DNA of 64,000 bases, taken from Cydia pomonella (lineage: Eukaryota; Arthropoda; Insecta; Lepidoptera; Tortricidae). A program made the translations under genes and the position numbers. The stretch spans positions 3,889,986 through 3,953,985 of the forward strand of contig NC_084730.1 of the NCBI RefSeq assembly GCF_033807575.1, read 5' to 3'. Below, piece by piece: positions 12,109 through 23,217 of this stretch (its first letter is position 1; each line of letters opens with the position of its first letter). The notes below the pieces were generated by a model that was given only the letters and a program-made list of their open reading frames with translations, was not told where the DNA came from and did not search any database.

Positions 12109-12444
12109 TTATTTATATGTATGTCTTATTTTGATTTACATGAATGCAATATAAAAGCTCTCACAATCCGTCTTTATTTTATTTACATATAAATGCATTG
12201 TTTATCAGAATGCAAACCAAATGCTTCAAAAATATTAATAATAAGTAAGAATATTATTTGCTCATTGTCATAATGCATAAGACAGAGTGCACACTAGGCT
12301 CAAAGTCCTCGAAACTATCCAGGTCATAGCCGCAGTTGCATTAAACACGCCCATTAAGGAAAATAAAACAAATAGCTTTGCTAGCAGACATTTAATATGT
12401 GATGTGTTGATCATTACTGGTTGTGTTCGCGCGATGCATCTACG
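12109..12444 (+). other. 5' flank of paralog A
   Basis: Candidate TATA motifs (TATAAAAG near 12150, TATAAAT near 12188) lie too far upstream for an unspliced start. CTAGCAG ending near 12386 could be a splice acceptor. None of these is secure. Confidence 0.3.
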
Positions 12445-13872
12445 ATGCTGACATTGGCGGTGCTGTTTGCTGCTTGGGCTACAAGCGCCCATGGCGCCTG
12501 CATAGGGGACCTGCCAAAAATGACTATAAATGGAGCCACATTCGACCCGAAAACAGGAAGATACGTGAAATCATACGGCGAAGACATCATTTTGTACTGC
12601 TCCTCTGAGGACGCGAAATTTGAAATAAAAAAAGATGATAAACTTCAGAATATTAGAGTACTTAATAAAACTACTATCCAATTGTACGATGGAAAACCAG
12701 ACATAGGTGTGTATAAATATGTCTGTTCGAGTCAAGATTGTGAAGATTTTCTTTTCGTGAAAGTTAAACCAGCTATGCTTGTAAAGTCACAAATAACTCG
12801 ACGTAGATTTGATCAAGATTCTGGAATCCTTATTAATTTTGTACAAATCGGGGGCTATTATGAAGTGTTTTGTACTGGCAATAATGTTGAAGACCTTCAG
12901 ATTCTGCTTAATAATGATGATCGTATACCGCAAACAGAGCTGGTCAACAAAACGACGGTGAAGTATACGGAAAGGGCGGATAAAGAGCTGGAAAAAGCTT
13001 ATTACTGCAAGAGTAAAACGAACGCTGAAGATTTGCAAGAAATTATTGTGGTCGTAGTGGGATATTTCCCCGATGGCAGAGACTTCCGCTGTGTCATACA
13101 TGATACGCGTGTACTTGAATGTTTTTGGACATACTACAGTCGGGGTGATGTTTCTAACTTATTTTACACAGATCATGACCGTCCTGAAGGCAAGATTCTT
13201 CTCTGCACCGATTTTTTTAGTAAACTGAATAGTACGTGCAAAGTGGATGAATATTCCAGTAGGAGTCGATTATTTTATATGAACCATAACGTTTCGTTCA
13301 TGTTAATGACATGTAATGACTTCATTTGCAATAGGCAAACGTTCACAATGAACACTAATTCCATCACACAACTAAGCCCTCTAAAGTGTAAAGAACCACG
13401 CGGAACTACGCTGGTATGGGAAAATAACTGCGAAAAATGCGATTATAAAGTTCTATTCCGCCTTTTGGCTTTTGGAGGTAGATGGCAAAAGCTGAACACG
13501 TCGTCAGTGCGTTGTGATGACAAAAATTGCGAGTTTGAGTTGGTCCTTCCTTACCCGGACACGAAATACGAAGTGAGTGTTAAAGCCAGACATAAGGAAG
13601 CGTTAAGCGAGAAATTGTGGTCCCGACCTTGCTTAGTTGTTGTAACCACATCTTCCAGAGCAAAGTGTGCATGTAACACTCCATCAGAACTGATCCCTAC
13701 CGAAAAAGCTTCGTGTGAAGCTTGTACTCTTATAGAAGATACAATTGAGAAAAGTTTGGTGTTGAAAAACAAAATTGCAAGCCTCAAAGAAAAGCTTGAT
13801 AAAATTGATATGCTTTCAATGTTGTTATCGAAGTCTAAAGAAATATCCGATAGAATAAAAGATTTAGGGTAG
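12445..13872 (+). CDS. Secreted domeless-like cytokine-receptor paralog A (intronless)
   Basis: Single-exon ORF of 475 aa. The frame opens further upstream on a TTG, but the ATG at 12445 gives a proper signal peptide (about residues 1-18, ending AHGA). Visible modules: Ig-like 1 (about 40-108, C52/C94), Ig-like 2 (about 110-205, C143/C188), a cytokine-receptor-type FN3 (about 206-312, with C215, C226-x-W228, C254/C265, C290/C295), and a second FN3 (about 313-402) ending in LWSRP, which resembles a WSxWS box. A tail follows with CAC (408-410), CEAC (424-427) and a Leu/Ile/Lys-rich coiled coil (about 430-470). N-glycosylation sequons lie at 74, 168, 262, 282 and 351. No membrane segment is present. 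The family name rests on this architecture. Binding a helical cytokine in the hemolymph is inference. A divergent immune Ig/FN3 protein is the alternative. No convincing TATA box lies close to the ATG, so an upstream non-coding exon is possible. Confidence 0.72.
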   Translation: MLTLAVLFAAWATSAHGACIGDLPKMTINGATFDPKTGRYVKSYGEDIILYCSSEDAKFEIKKDDKLQNIRVLNKTTIQLYDGKPDIGVYKYVCSSQDCEDFLFVKVKPAMLVKSQITRRRFDQDSGILINFVQIGGYYEVFCTGNNVEDLQILLNNDDRIPQTELVNKTTVKYTERADKELEKAYYCKSKTNAEDLQEIIVVVVGYFPDGRDFRCVIHDTRVLECFWTYYSRGDVSNLFYTDHDRPEGKILLCTDFFSKLNSTCKVDEYSSRSRLFYMNHNVSFMLMTCNDFICNRQTFTMNTNSITQLSPLKCKEPRGTTLVWENNCEKCDYKVLFRLLAFGGRWQKLNTSSVRCDDKNCEFELVLPYPDTKYEVSVKARHKEALSEKLWSRPCLVVVTTSSRAKCACNTPSELIPTEKASCEACTLIEDTIEKSLVLKNKIASLKEKLDKIDMLSMLLSKSKEISDRIKDLG

Positions 13873-13900
13873 AATGGGGTAACTAGGTACTCAATGATAG

Positions 13901-14010
13901 GCTCCTATTTTTTATTTATTTTATGATACAGGAGGCAAACGAGCAGACGGATCACCTGATGGTAAGCGGTTACCGCCGCCCATGGACACCAGCAACATCA
14001 GAGGGGTATT
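13901..14010 (+). repeat. GATGGTAAGCGG interspersed repeat
   Basis: GAGCAGACGGATCACCTGAT and CCGCCCATGGACACC are shared with inverted copies at 7130-7240 and 49340-49440. Confidence 0.65.
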
Positions 14011-14378
14011 GCAGGAAATGGGAATTGTTGTATTTTTGTAGGAAAGTCAACACTGCTGCCTTAACCGTTGGTATGTGTGTACATGGCAGTACTTAGTCAA
14101 AAATCGTGGATTCGAATCTCGAACGTGCTGTAGAGCAGAAAAAATGTTCTCGAGAAAAAACGCAAAAAGTTGACTGAGGATAATTTTGGTCAGGATCCTT
14201 AACATAGACGAGAGGGTCAACGAAGTTTGAAGGGGTCAATCATTGGTGAGGCCCACATTAGTATAATATACGCTTTGCTATATGTTTACTGTTGTTAAAC
14301 TATGTGTTTTGTACCGGTGTATGTCACAAATTGTTCCCAGTACTGTGTATTTGCATAGAGAAATGAGAAGTACATAGA
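14011..14378. other. No gene seen
   Basis: Non-coding. No clear element boundary. Confidence 0.35.
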
Positions 14379-14991
14379 GTGCTCACTCCATACATCGGTT
14401 TTGGTACCAAAACGATTATTATTTTTGTAGTCGACATCTAGAATTTTGACGACCAGTTTGGCCTAGTGTCAAATCCCGGGTTCAAATCCTGGTAAGGGTA
14501 TTTATTCGTGTGATGAGCATGGATATTTGTTCCTGAGTCATGGGTGTTTTCTATGTATGTAAGTATTTATAAATATCTATATATTATATATATCATTGTC
14601 TAAGTACCCTCAATTTGTGTTGGCCTTATAGAGCTTACTGTGGGACTTAGTCAATTTGTGTAATAATGTCCTATAATATTTATTTTATTTATTTATTAGC
14701 ATCGAGTAGCGGAACTCAGTACTGCTACTCGAAAATAGATATCGCGGCACTCAAAAAGTCTAATACTCAACGATTTTCAGCTAATATTATACGCGTAGGA
14801 GTTGAAAATAGAGTTCCGGTTACTCTGGTTATAATATTAGCGGAAAATCGTTGAGCATTAGACTTTTTGTTTGCCGCGACATCTATTGTCGAGTAGCAGT
14901 ACTGAGAGTTCCACTTGACGCTAGATGTAGACTACGAAAATAATAATATTTTTGGTAACAAAACCGTTGTATGGAGTGAGCACTCTTGGTC
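14379..14991. repeat. Large fold-back element split by a SINE
   Basis: Ends GAGTGCTCACTCCATAC and complement. Arms run 14379-14445 and 14920-14991, and the inner arms (AACGATTTTC and TAATATTATA blocks) continue toward a centre near 14800. The SINE interrupts the left arm. Confidence 0.7.
14447..14693 (+). mobile_element. tRNA-derived SINE, family 1, inside the fold-back element
   Basis: Has the family body (GTGTGATGAGCATGGATATTTG, TTAGTCAATTTGTGTAATAATGTCC), but part of the head is lost. Confidence 0.8.
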
Positions 14992-15865
14992 TTCTTAATT
15001 CTCTTTGCTATTTGCATAGAGAAATATTCTCTTTGGTATTTATGATGGATGATTTTGTGACTATTTTATTAATAATATCATGTTTAGAGTACGAGTAAGT
15101 CGGATACCTGTTTTTAAGAAACCTACTAACTAACCCCTTATATGCCTTATATAACCCCCGCATATGGTTGCATATGCGGTAAATGATTAAGTTAAATAAA
15201 ATTGTGTAAAATCGTGTATTCGTTTTCCTCTTTTTAATAATGGGTGTTATTAGGTATATGGAAATATCATGGGTTATTTACTGAAATTTTGTCATCAACA
15301 TATACACCGTGGTTTTATTGAATTCCGTTAACTCCGGGGTATGGGTAAGTACGTTTAAGCATAAAGGCCTCCCTTAACGAAATTAACGAAAAAAAAAACA
15401 CGGTGTATAAAGAAGCCACCTAGCCACGTCACCTTCCCCTATCACGTCTCAAATAGGGTTGTGAAACGTTCCTGCTGCTTGAATATACGTCAGCCCAAAC
15501 CGATAAGTTATTTAATTAAAACTTTAATCTGCATTATTATTTAAAGTATTACATTTTGTGGTTACTCGAGGAAAATAACTGGGTAAAAACTCATACCTAG
15601 TAACCGCAAATGAAACAGTTGTTCTTACACTAGGTATTTACAACTTTTATTAATAGGGGGCCAACGCAAAACTGTCATTTATACATCTTATTTTACAATT
15701 TTTGAAGTCGGTTTTTCTTTCTTTTTACAAGCTTTTATTTAACCCTTTTCCAGACATAGTACGATTTATCGACCACATACGCGCCATTAGAATTTCAACT
15801 TTAACATTCCGATTTAAGGTTCAAATTAGATTACACTTTCAGGAAATGTTACTTGTCTTCAAATA
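14992..15865. other. No gene; one small fold-back
   Basis: TATACACCGTG near 15299 and CACGGTGTATA near 15401 bound a fold-back of about 110 bp. The remainder is AT-rich without features. Confidence 0.4.
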
Positions 15866-16570
15866 AATAAATAAATAAAAATAAAATTCTTTTATTTCAG
15901 ACAGGGTCCATATACATCTTACAGTTAAAACTACAAATAAAATAAAATAAAATTAAATTAAAAAACACAATTACAAATTATACCACAAATAAATACTATT
16001 CTTATACACACATTATTTATATTACACCATTTACACATAACTGACACAAATCCACACACACCATCCTTATAATAGTTATTTTATTTAAGCTGATTATGCT
16101 ACTATTAGTTTTTCTTTTGTTTACGTATTTTAGTCAACTTTGTTTTATGGTTTTCATGATCGAAAACGGATTGAGATTATGAGTTTCATCTTATTATTAT
16201 GTTTGTCAAATCTGTCACTGGATTTAATTCGTGTAGCTACCGCTGACCTGGCGCTAGTTGTGCCGCACCACGATACGATCCGACCGGACCGGTACAGACT
16301 GGACGTTCGTTTCGTCCGTGCAATTTTATTTAGTGTTAAGTATGTTCGTCATGTTTATTTTATGTTTCTTTCCTTTTTTCTGTTACCTTCCGTGACTATT
16401 TCGCACTCGATGGTCTCATCGGAAGATCAGCGCTGGAAGTCGCCAGCAACATGCTGAGATGAGGCCATTTCGTGACACTTTACTCTCACTATGTTCTCTT
16501 TTATGTCTGTCTATTACTGTTTGTGTGTTTATGAATAAAACAAATTCTATTTCTATTCTATTTCTATTTC
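15866..16570. repeat. LINE or SINE 3' ends, two scraps
   Basis: About 15866-16080 resembles an inverted retroelement 3' end (AATAAAATTCTTTTATTTCAG). About 16380-16490 is repeated in inverted form at 21250-21330. A tail of CTATTTCTATTCTATTTCTA ends near 16570. Confidence 0.5.
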
Positions 16571-16734
16571 TAAATGAATCATCAAATCTGGATTAATTGG
16601 AAAATATTTGGATTTTTTAGGAAAACCTTGTAGATTGGTGCGGCCTGGAAAAGGGTTAACTTGCCATGTTAGTTTTTATGTATGGATTAAAATTTGGAAG
16701 CTTTTGACTTACTTCACGGTTTCCTTTTGAGCTG

Positions 16735-17040
16735 AAATTTTGCATAGGTACATATGTAAGTCGGATGACAATGGAATATTATGGTACCATCGAGCCGATC
16801 TGATGATGATGATGAAGTGTTTTTATCACAGAGTTCCCATGGCCACCTCCTGTCTCCATCATCAGATCAGGGCTCCATGTCATTATAACGCATATTGCAT
16901 TGACTTCCGATTTACATAAAAAAATCAACTTAATCGGAAATTGCTGAAAATTTCAGCTTAAACGGAAATCGGGAAGTGGGTCGAATTTAGCTTCCAACAT
17001 TTGACCCACACTAACATAAACACCTACATACATCCAAAAA
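16735..17040. repeat. Interspersed repeats
   Basis: ATATTATGGTACCATCGAGCCGATCTGATG recurs as diverged copies at 17800-17940 and 46460-46560. The AATCGGGAAGTGGGTC / TTTGACCCACACTAA block recurs at about 60045-60110. Confidence 0.55.
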
Positions 17041-17740
17041 ATAATAATACAATAATATAATAATAATAATAATAATCTCGTAGCCAGGATTATTCACCAG
17101 CAACTTGCTCTTCTATACGGCCTTGTGGACTGCGAAGTACCGTACTATAAGTACTCACCTGTGCCAGTTCTCGAAAATGGTCGTGCCACGCTCTATTGGG
17201 ATCGATCTATTATTACTGACAGGACTATTGTAGCCAATAAGCCTGACATCGTGATAATAGATCGATCGCAACGCCGGGCCGTGCTCGTCGACATCACCAT
17301 CCCCCATGATGAGAATCTCGTGAAAGCCGAGAAGGACAAGTCCAGTAAGTACCTAGACTTGGCTCACGAGATAACCGCCATGTGGGATGTTGATTCGACG
17401 ATCATTGTCCCGATAGTCGTGTCAGCGAACGGTCTCATAGCGAAGAGTCTCGACCAACACCTAGAGAGACTCTCGCTAGGTGGCTGGATCAAGGGTCAGA
17501 TGCAGAAGGCAGTAATTTTGGACACGGCGCGTATAGTACGTCGGTTCCTCTCTCTGCGGCCCTGACCACCGGCAGCTTGGGCCCTGCCCCGCTGCTGGCG
17601 GCACCCTAGGTTAGGTTTTTTATAATGTGTTTATATCTTTTGTATTGTTTTGTAAGTGTTTTTATATTTTACTTTTATATCCATATTATAAAAATCCTAG
17701 CCTGAGAAAAGAAATGAATAAAGGAATAATAATATATATA
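17041..17740 (+). mobile_element. Dong/R4-like LINE, restriction-like endonuclease end
   Basis: One continuous frame to the TGA at 17563 encodes a PD-(D/E)xK-type domain: PDIVIIDRSQRRAVLVDITIP, then a Lys/Glu segment and a conserved IIVPIVVSANG stretch. This resembles the C-terminal endonuclease of site-selective LINEs such as Dong/R4. Directly upstream is a (TAA)n tract, a known Dong target in silkmoth. The reverse transcriptase part is missing (5' truncation). The 3' UTR runs to AATAAAGGAATAATAATA near 17735. Confidence 0.7.
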
Positions 17741-17789
17741 ATGTTACAAACTTTTATTTAGCATCACTTGTCTCGTTGTCTGTCTGTAA

Positions 17790-18800
17790 TCAAATCTTGC
17801 AAGTAACGTTTGACCCACTTGCGGTTTCCGATGAATCTGATTTGTATAGGTACTTATGTAAATTGGACGACAATGCCATATTATATTGCCTGATGAATTG
17901 ATGATGCAGACAGGAGGTGGTGGAACTCTGTGATAAAACAACGCAACCTACTTGTGTTTGGGTTTGTTAGAATTGTCTCAATGAGTACTAGTTGCCTCTT
18001 GGATGGAAAGCGATAAAAGCTTGTATATAAGTTTTTGGCAAAAAAATCATTTTTGGTACAAGCTTTTATCGCTGACTGTACTTTTTTCCATTGTGGTAGT
18101 GCAGAAAAAATAACGAGTCCGCCATCTTGGATAATCCGCCATATTGGATTTAGAATGACATCACGTAGCTAACCATGCATTGTCATCTAAACTAAGCGGG
18201 TATACAAAATTTCGGTTGAAGATAACTGGTTCAAAATTAAGTTGCAAGATTCTACCCGGATAAACATACATACATTGCAAGTTAAATAAAAGCTTGTAAT
18301 AATAGTACCTACATTTCGATGCTAGTGCGGAAAATATGTCATTACTTAACGAGTACCGAGATATCTTGCCACGAGCCGTAGGCGTGTGACAAGACTCGGG
18401 ACGAGTGAAGAATGACATTTCCGCACGTGTATCGAACGACGTTTTTAATACAGTTGCGAAAAAATAAGAAAAACAACAAGTACTTTTTATGCATGTTCTA
18501 TAAGACAGAAACATTATACTATTATTACCTAAGTATCGTTATTTACTATTATTTGTGTATCGTATATTTAAAGTGTATGAAAACAATATCGAATGTTACC
18601 TTTGGAAACTTAAAACATTATTGCAGTAAGAAAAAACGCCTCTGCTTTGACAGGCGTTTCGGCAGCTATTCCGGTCCATTCAGACAAGTTATTAAGAACG
18701 GTTTTACAATATTCAATATTAAAAAATAAACGTGTTATAATGATGAAGAGGTAAGTAATAAAATATGAAATATGCTTATATTTATTATTTTTACATTAAC
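17790..18800. other. No gene; repeat scraps
   Basis: 17800-17940 is a diverged copy of the 16740 repeat. 18008-18085 is a fold-back (GCGATAAAAGCTTGTA and complement). 18330-18440 carries the GCGGAAAATATGTCATTA...TGACATTTCCGCACGTG pattern, related to 57180-57480. Confidence 0.45.
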
Positions 18801-19104
18801 AGTAGGTTATGACGTCCGACTTTCAATCCGGAGGTCGTGGGTTCAAATCCTGGCTCGTACCAATGAGTTTTTCGGAAATTATGTACGAAATATCATCTGA
18901 TATTTACCACTAGCTTTTCGGTGAAGGAAAACATCGTGAGGAAACCTGCATACATCTGCGAAGAAGTTCAAAGGTGTATGTGAAGTTCCCAATCCGCATT
19001 GGGCTAGCGTGGGGACTATAGCCCGAGCCCTCTCGCGCATGAGAGGAGGCCTGTGCCCAGCAGTGGGACGTATATAGGCTAAATTATTATTATTATTATT
19101 AGTA
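18801..19104 (+). mobile_element. tRNA-derived SINE, family 2, full-looking copy
   Basis: The head has a B-box-like GGGTTCAAATCC. The body has GGTGAAGGAAAACATCGTGAGGAAACC, and the end is CCCAGCAGTGGGACGTATATAGGCT followed by (ATT)n, the 3' end shared by many lepidopteran LINE/SINE partners. Confidence 0.85.
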
Positions 19105-19732
19105 GTAGGTTTTTATGTTAATTACGACTTTTAAAGAAACTAACATTAACACTCATCAATAAGTAGTCATGAATTGGAACAAGTGGAAAAGTAAAAAGCA
19201 CTAGTTCGCGAAATCCAACTTTCCGTACGCTAAACAGCTACGTAAAGTAGCACTTTTTGAGCAACTGTATTAAAAAATGATGTTTTTGTCAAAAAACTTA
19301 TTTTTACACTTAAATTCAACTAGAAATGTCAATTGTGGAAGAAGAATTATTTTTATTTTCAAGTGCTTGTGAATATTGGTAACGGCGTCATGACACCACG
19401 TGGAACGAAAGACTGTTGCTAACTATAGGTGGGTATCACCAGTTGACAAGCGACCCTACAAATAGTGCCCGGCGACCGCGTAGATGTAAGAAGCGCTTGA
19501 CATTGTCGCTTGCCAAGTCAATTCAGAGTTAGCTTAAGGTTGTCGCACACTTAAAAGCTTGACGCTGATCCAGTGGCTCCAACCTTTAGACGGACTCTAC
19601 TCTTTATCACCTAATAGCCTAAAATTACTCATTCGTGATTAGTTAACTCGTAGAAAACTCCTTAAGGAAACGTGCATCGTCTCAAAAATGACTCAAGTCT
19701 TGAGGAAATAAGGACAATTAAGTGTACCTATT
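19105..19732. other. Upstream region of paralog B
   Basis: No coding exon is seen. Short inverted CAAGCGAC / GTCGCTTG motifs lie at 19447-19515. Confidence 0.35.
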
Positions 19733-19742
19733 TATATAAAAG
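19733..19742 (+). promoter_or_regulatory. TATA box of paralog B
   Basis: TATATAAAAG lies 41 bp upstream of the signal-peptide ATG, which puts transcription start near 19763 and gives a 5' UTR of about 20 nt. This supports an unspliced gene with its own promoter. It is a motif call only. Confidence 0.5.
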
Positions 19743-19782
19743 TATCACAACATGTTTCAAACTAGTCGTATTATTTTTCGCA

Positions 19783-21232
19783 ATGCATGCTGTCGCTTTG
19801 AAAACACTAACGCTGCTAGCGCTTCTACATATAGCGTGTTTTGACTCCGGAGACCCTCTATGTGGGCAGCGTCCAAGGATATCAGCGAAAACTGTAAATG
19901 AAGTGAGTTCCACTGAAAAATCACAAGTATACTTATTCGCAACATACAGAGAACTCTGCTGATGACATGACGAATCTGGCTATAGAAGGTGAAGGAAACA
20001 GCTTAGTTACAACTAAAGTGAACAGCACCACTGTTCAGCTGTTTATAGAGAAGCCTTACGTTGGAGGATACGAATATATTTGCAGGAGTGGAAGTTGCGG
20101 ACAGAGTATAATTGTTAAAGTTATACCATCGTTCCCAGTGAGCTCACCGCGCGTCCGACACACACCACGTCCTGCGGGCGAGCGTGCAACATACTTCGTT
20201 TCTCGTGGGGAATTTTACGAGATGTTTTGTATCGGAAAAGAGCCACTACGCATTTACGACGACTGGCCCAAGGTGCTGCCAACGGAATCTGTGAACTTAA
20301 CGACCATTAAGTTGAAAGCGCAGGCAAATTATTCTGGTATCAGCTTTTATACTTGCAGCAGTGAGGGATTTCATGGACCAGGAAAGGTAAATGAGCTTCG
20401 TCTCATTATAGATTTCTATCCAGAGGCATTTGATTTTCAATGCATATCTTTCGACCTCCACTGGCATAAGCTAGAATGCTTATGGACATCCTCAACTAAA
20501 GAAAACAGCTTTAAATTGTATTTAGTAGAAAGCAACGGAAGAACACATCTTCTCTGTTCATATGGTTCAGGAACGATTAAAAGAGTATGTTCCTCTTATA
20601 ATCCTCAAGGTTCCGGAAAATTGTTGCTAGAAACTTGTAATCAAGTATTCTGTGATAATAAGACGTTTACTTTCGAGCGTACTTCGATATTTAAACTCGA
20701 ATCTCCTTCTGAGTTACAGGTATTAAACAGAACCTCAAACGGAGCACTAATAAAATGGTATTCTAAATTTTCCTGGTACAAAGAGAATATTTTCGAAGTG
20801 GAATACAGGTTGCTAGCATCACCTTGGCGGGAAGCGAACTCATCTTTAATACAAATTCCTCCTTACTCTGATTATTGTACTCTTCAATTATCCCTGCCTT
20901 GTCCTGACGCGCATTACGAGGTACGAGTACTTGTAAGACATAAGAACGCGATAGAAGACAAATTTTGGTCAGATCCTACCCCTTCTTTATTTTTCTTCAC
21001 AGATCAGAGCACAGACAAACTGAATCCTATATGTAACGCGGTTTTACAAGAACCTGACCCGATTACGTCTGTACAGACTGCTTTGAATGAGATTGGTAAA
21101 CTTATAAGAGAAACTACTAAAATGAGAATGGCGTTGAGGGCTAAAATAAGTGACATGCGGTTGAAGACTGCTGCAAATTGCTGGGGGAGTTATAATAGAA
21201 TACAGCAGAAATATAAATATAGGTATATATAA
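19783..21232 (+). pseudogene. Domeless-like paralog B, frameshifted in the first Ig module
   Basis: The ATG at 19783 opens a signal peptide (MHAVALKTLTLLALLHIACF), but that frame stops at 19960-19962, just after a TYRELC segment. Homology resumes two frames over at SADDMTNLAI and then stays open for more than 420 codons to 21232. Between the TY and NLAI landmarks B has 43 nt where D and C have 60 and A has 57. A 14-17 nt deletion therefore explains the frameshift and removes the first Ig cysteine. The rest is intact: Ig-like 2, receptor FN3 with LECLW, second FN3 ending FWSDP, and a coiled-coil tail with QEP near its start, like D's. An ATG at 19967 could start a leaderless protein, which would not be secreted. 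The long intact remainder suggests the lesion is recent, or an allele or assembly error. The TATA box is intact. Confidence 0.72.
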
Positions 21233-21239
21233 GAAAAAC

Positions 21240-21420
21240 GTACAAAGAAGAGAGTGTCACGAAATGGCCTCATCTCAGCATGTTGCTGCGATTTCCAGCG
21301 CTGATCTTCCGATGAAACCATCAAGTGAGAAGAATCACGGCAGGTAACAAGCAACAACCCAAAAAGAAAAGGATCAAAATGAATGTCATACATAGTGGAC
21401 AAATGATTATAATGAAAATA
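21240..21420. repeat. Repeat forming the 3' flank of paralog B
   Basis: ATGGCCTCATCTCAGCATGT and following bases are the inverted match of 16380-16480. Repeat sequence begins within 25 bp of B's stop codon. Confidence 0.6.
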
Positions 21421-22110
21421 AAAACCGATCAAGTGCGAGTTCGATTTACTCGCGCACCGAGGATTCCGTACAAACTTTGAATTATCTTGTGTAACTATAA
21501 AGGCGAAAGAGTTTTGATCAGAAGTACATATACTAAGTATAATTGTGTACAGCGCCATCTATCGGTAAATTGTCTAACTAATTTGCGCCATGTAATGCAT
21601 GTAGGTATGTTGGTTTTTCGAGGATAATTCTCTATTTTGTAAACCGATTCCAAAATTTGTTCTTTTATTTGAAAAAGGGTGCCTTTAATGTAATCTCATA
21701 GAAATTTCAAATGTAATAAACACACGTAAAGTTGGTTAAATTGCAAACTGATTTCGAAAATGTTTTTTGTTAATTAAAAAAAATTATTAAGATATAGGTC
21801 TGATTATATTTTTCCTGTAAAGTTTATAGTAATATTAATATAATATAAAAAAAATCATAATAAGCTTCGGAGATAGATAGGGGGGGGGGGGTATTTTTTT
21901 TCACATTTTTTCATGAATGATTTATTTTTCACTATGACAAAAAAGAAAAAATAGTTTTGGAATGTACAATTTCAGCTCTTTCAAACGATACCCCCCTTGA
22001 CCTAGTCACTAGACTTTGAAATTTTGCCCCCCCCCCCCCCCCCCATTTATATTGGGCATTTTCCAAAGTTATAAAAAAAATACTTTCAATGTGGAATGGA
22101 ACCCTAAAAA
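21421..22110 (-). repeat. GGGTTCCGTA-family repeat, inverted copy
   Basis: Begins AAAACCGATCAAGTGCGAG, ends GGAACCCTAAAAA. It includes a G run near 21880 and a C run near 22026. Confidence 0.65.
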
Positions 22111-22139
22111 GTAACGAGTGGCAGTGAGTGTTTTTACGA

Positions 22140-22365
22140 GGTTATCCTCGTTTGAGAATTATGTGCCCGTATGATTGGATTCTGGGAGCCTGGGGTCCGC
22201 TTGACAACTAATCCCAAGATTTGGCGTAGTCACTAGTTTTTACGAAAGCGACTGCCATCTGACCTTCCAACCCAGAGGGGTAAACTAGGCCTTGTTGGGA
22301 TTAGTCCGGTTTCCTCACGATGTTTTCCTTCACCGACAAGCGACTGGTAAATATCAAATGATATG
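22140..22365 (-). repeat. SINE/LINE-related repeat, inverted
   Basis: The complement carries GGTGAAGGAAAACATCGTGAGGAAACC (also in SINE family 2) followed by CCCTCTGGGTTGGAAGG. Confidence 0.6.
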
Positions 22366-22465
22366 ATTGAATGATTTTTTTTATACCTATTTGATAAAAA
22401 AGCGGAGACATTCGAGAGTTAAATTGTTCCCATTTGTGCCCACTGTGAGTGTGACAAAGCTGATA

Positions 22466-23210
22466 TTTTATTCATATTTAGAAATAGAAATCTTTATTGC
22501 GAAACCATGGTACATAATAGATGTTATATTAGAGTGTGAAAACACATGGCACCCTGTTAGGGTATTGCAAATAATCTTACATCTAGGTATTCTAGTTTCT
22601 ATCATGTAATGTTCTTAATTAAATATAAACAACATTGTCTAAACTTATTAAAGAATTAACTAAGAATTAAATAGTCGTACCTAAATTAACATTTCAGTAC
22701 ACAAGGTGTTAATTAGGGATATATAATATGCAATAAGGGAATATCATTAGTATTTACAAAATAAAGTTATCTTCCATGAACTCTTGGACGGAATAGTATG
22801 CCTTCTCCATTAAAAATAATTTTAAATTTGATATGAATGACTTAAAATTTTCTGTTTCTAATTTTGTTGGGCAGTTTGTTGTAAACCTGGATGGCCCTGA
22901 AATAAGGGCCTTTTGTAGATGTCTAAAATTGGTTCCGGGGGTGAGAGCTTATTATTTCGACGTGCACTTTTACAATATTCAAATAATTTTATATTCTTTC
23001 GGACAAAAGTTGAAATTTCTAGAATGTAGAGAGAGGGGAGAGTCAAAATTTGGAGGTTGGTGAAATGTTTCTTGCAACTGTCGGTTTGTTGTATATTAGT
23101 TAGTATGCGGACACATTTTTTTTGGGCTATAAAGAGATCATGAGCGTCACTGCTATGACCCCATAACATAATAACATATACCACCCACCTCTGGATATAG
23201 TCGTTTGTTC
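22466..23210 (-). mobile_element. LINE 3' fragment (CR1/Jockey type)
   Basis: The minus frame encodes DLFIAQKKCVRILTN and LQILTLPSLYILEISTFVRK, homologous to the C-terminus of the LINE at 51750-53057. The 3' end is near 22480 (AATAAAGATTTCTATTTC on the minus strand). It is 5' truncated. Confidence 0.8.
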
Positions 23211-23217
23211 TGACAGT

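Noticed and set aside
12421..12444. Longer N-terminus for paralog A from a TTG codon
   Set aside because: The ATG at 12445 gives a normal signal peptide; the extra residues would push it inward. The same holds for the GTG-started extensions of C (36381) and B (19672).
12787..13101. Minus-strand ORFs under paralogs A-D
   Set aside because: Shadow frames without signal peptides, domains or conservation among paralogs.
19903..19951. A 49-bp intron (GTGAGT...AG) that would restore paralog B's frame
   Set aside because: It is very short for an insect intron, and the bases inside still look homologous to the coding TYG segment of the other paralogs. A deletion is the simpler reading.
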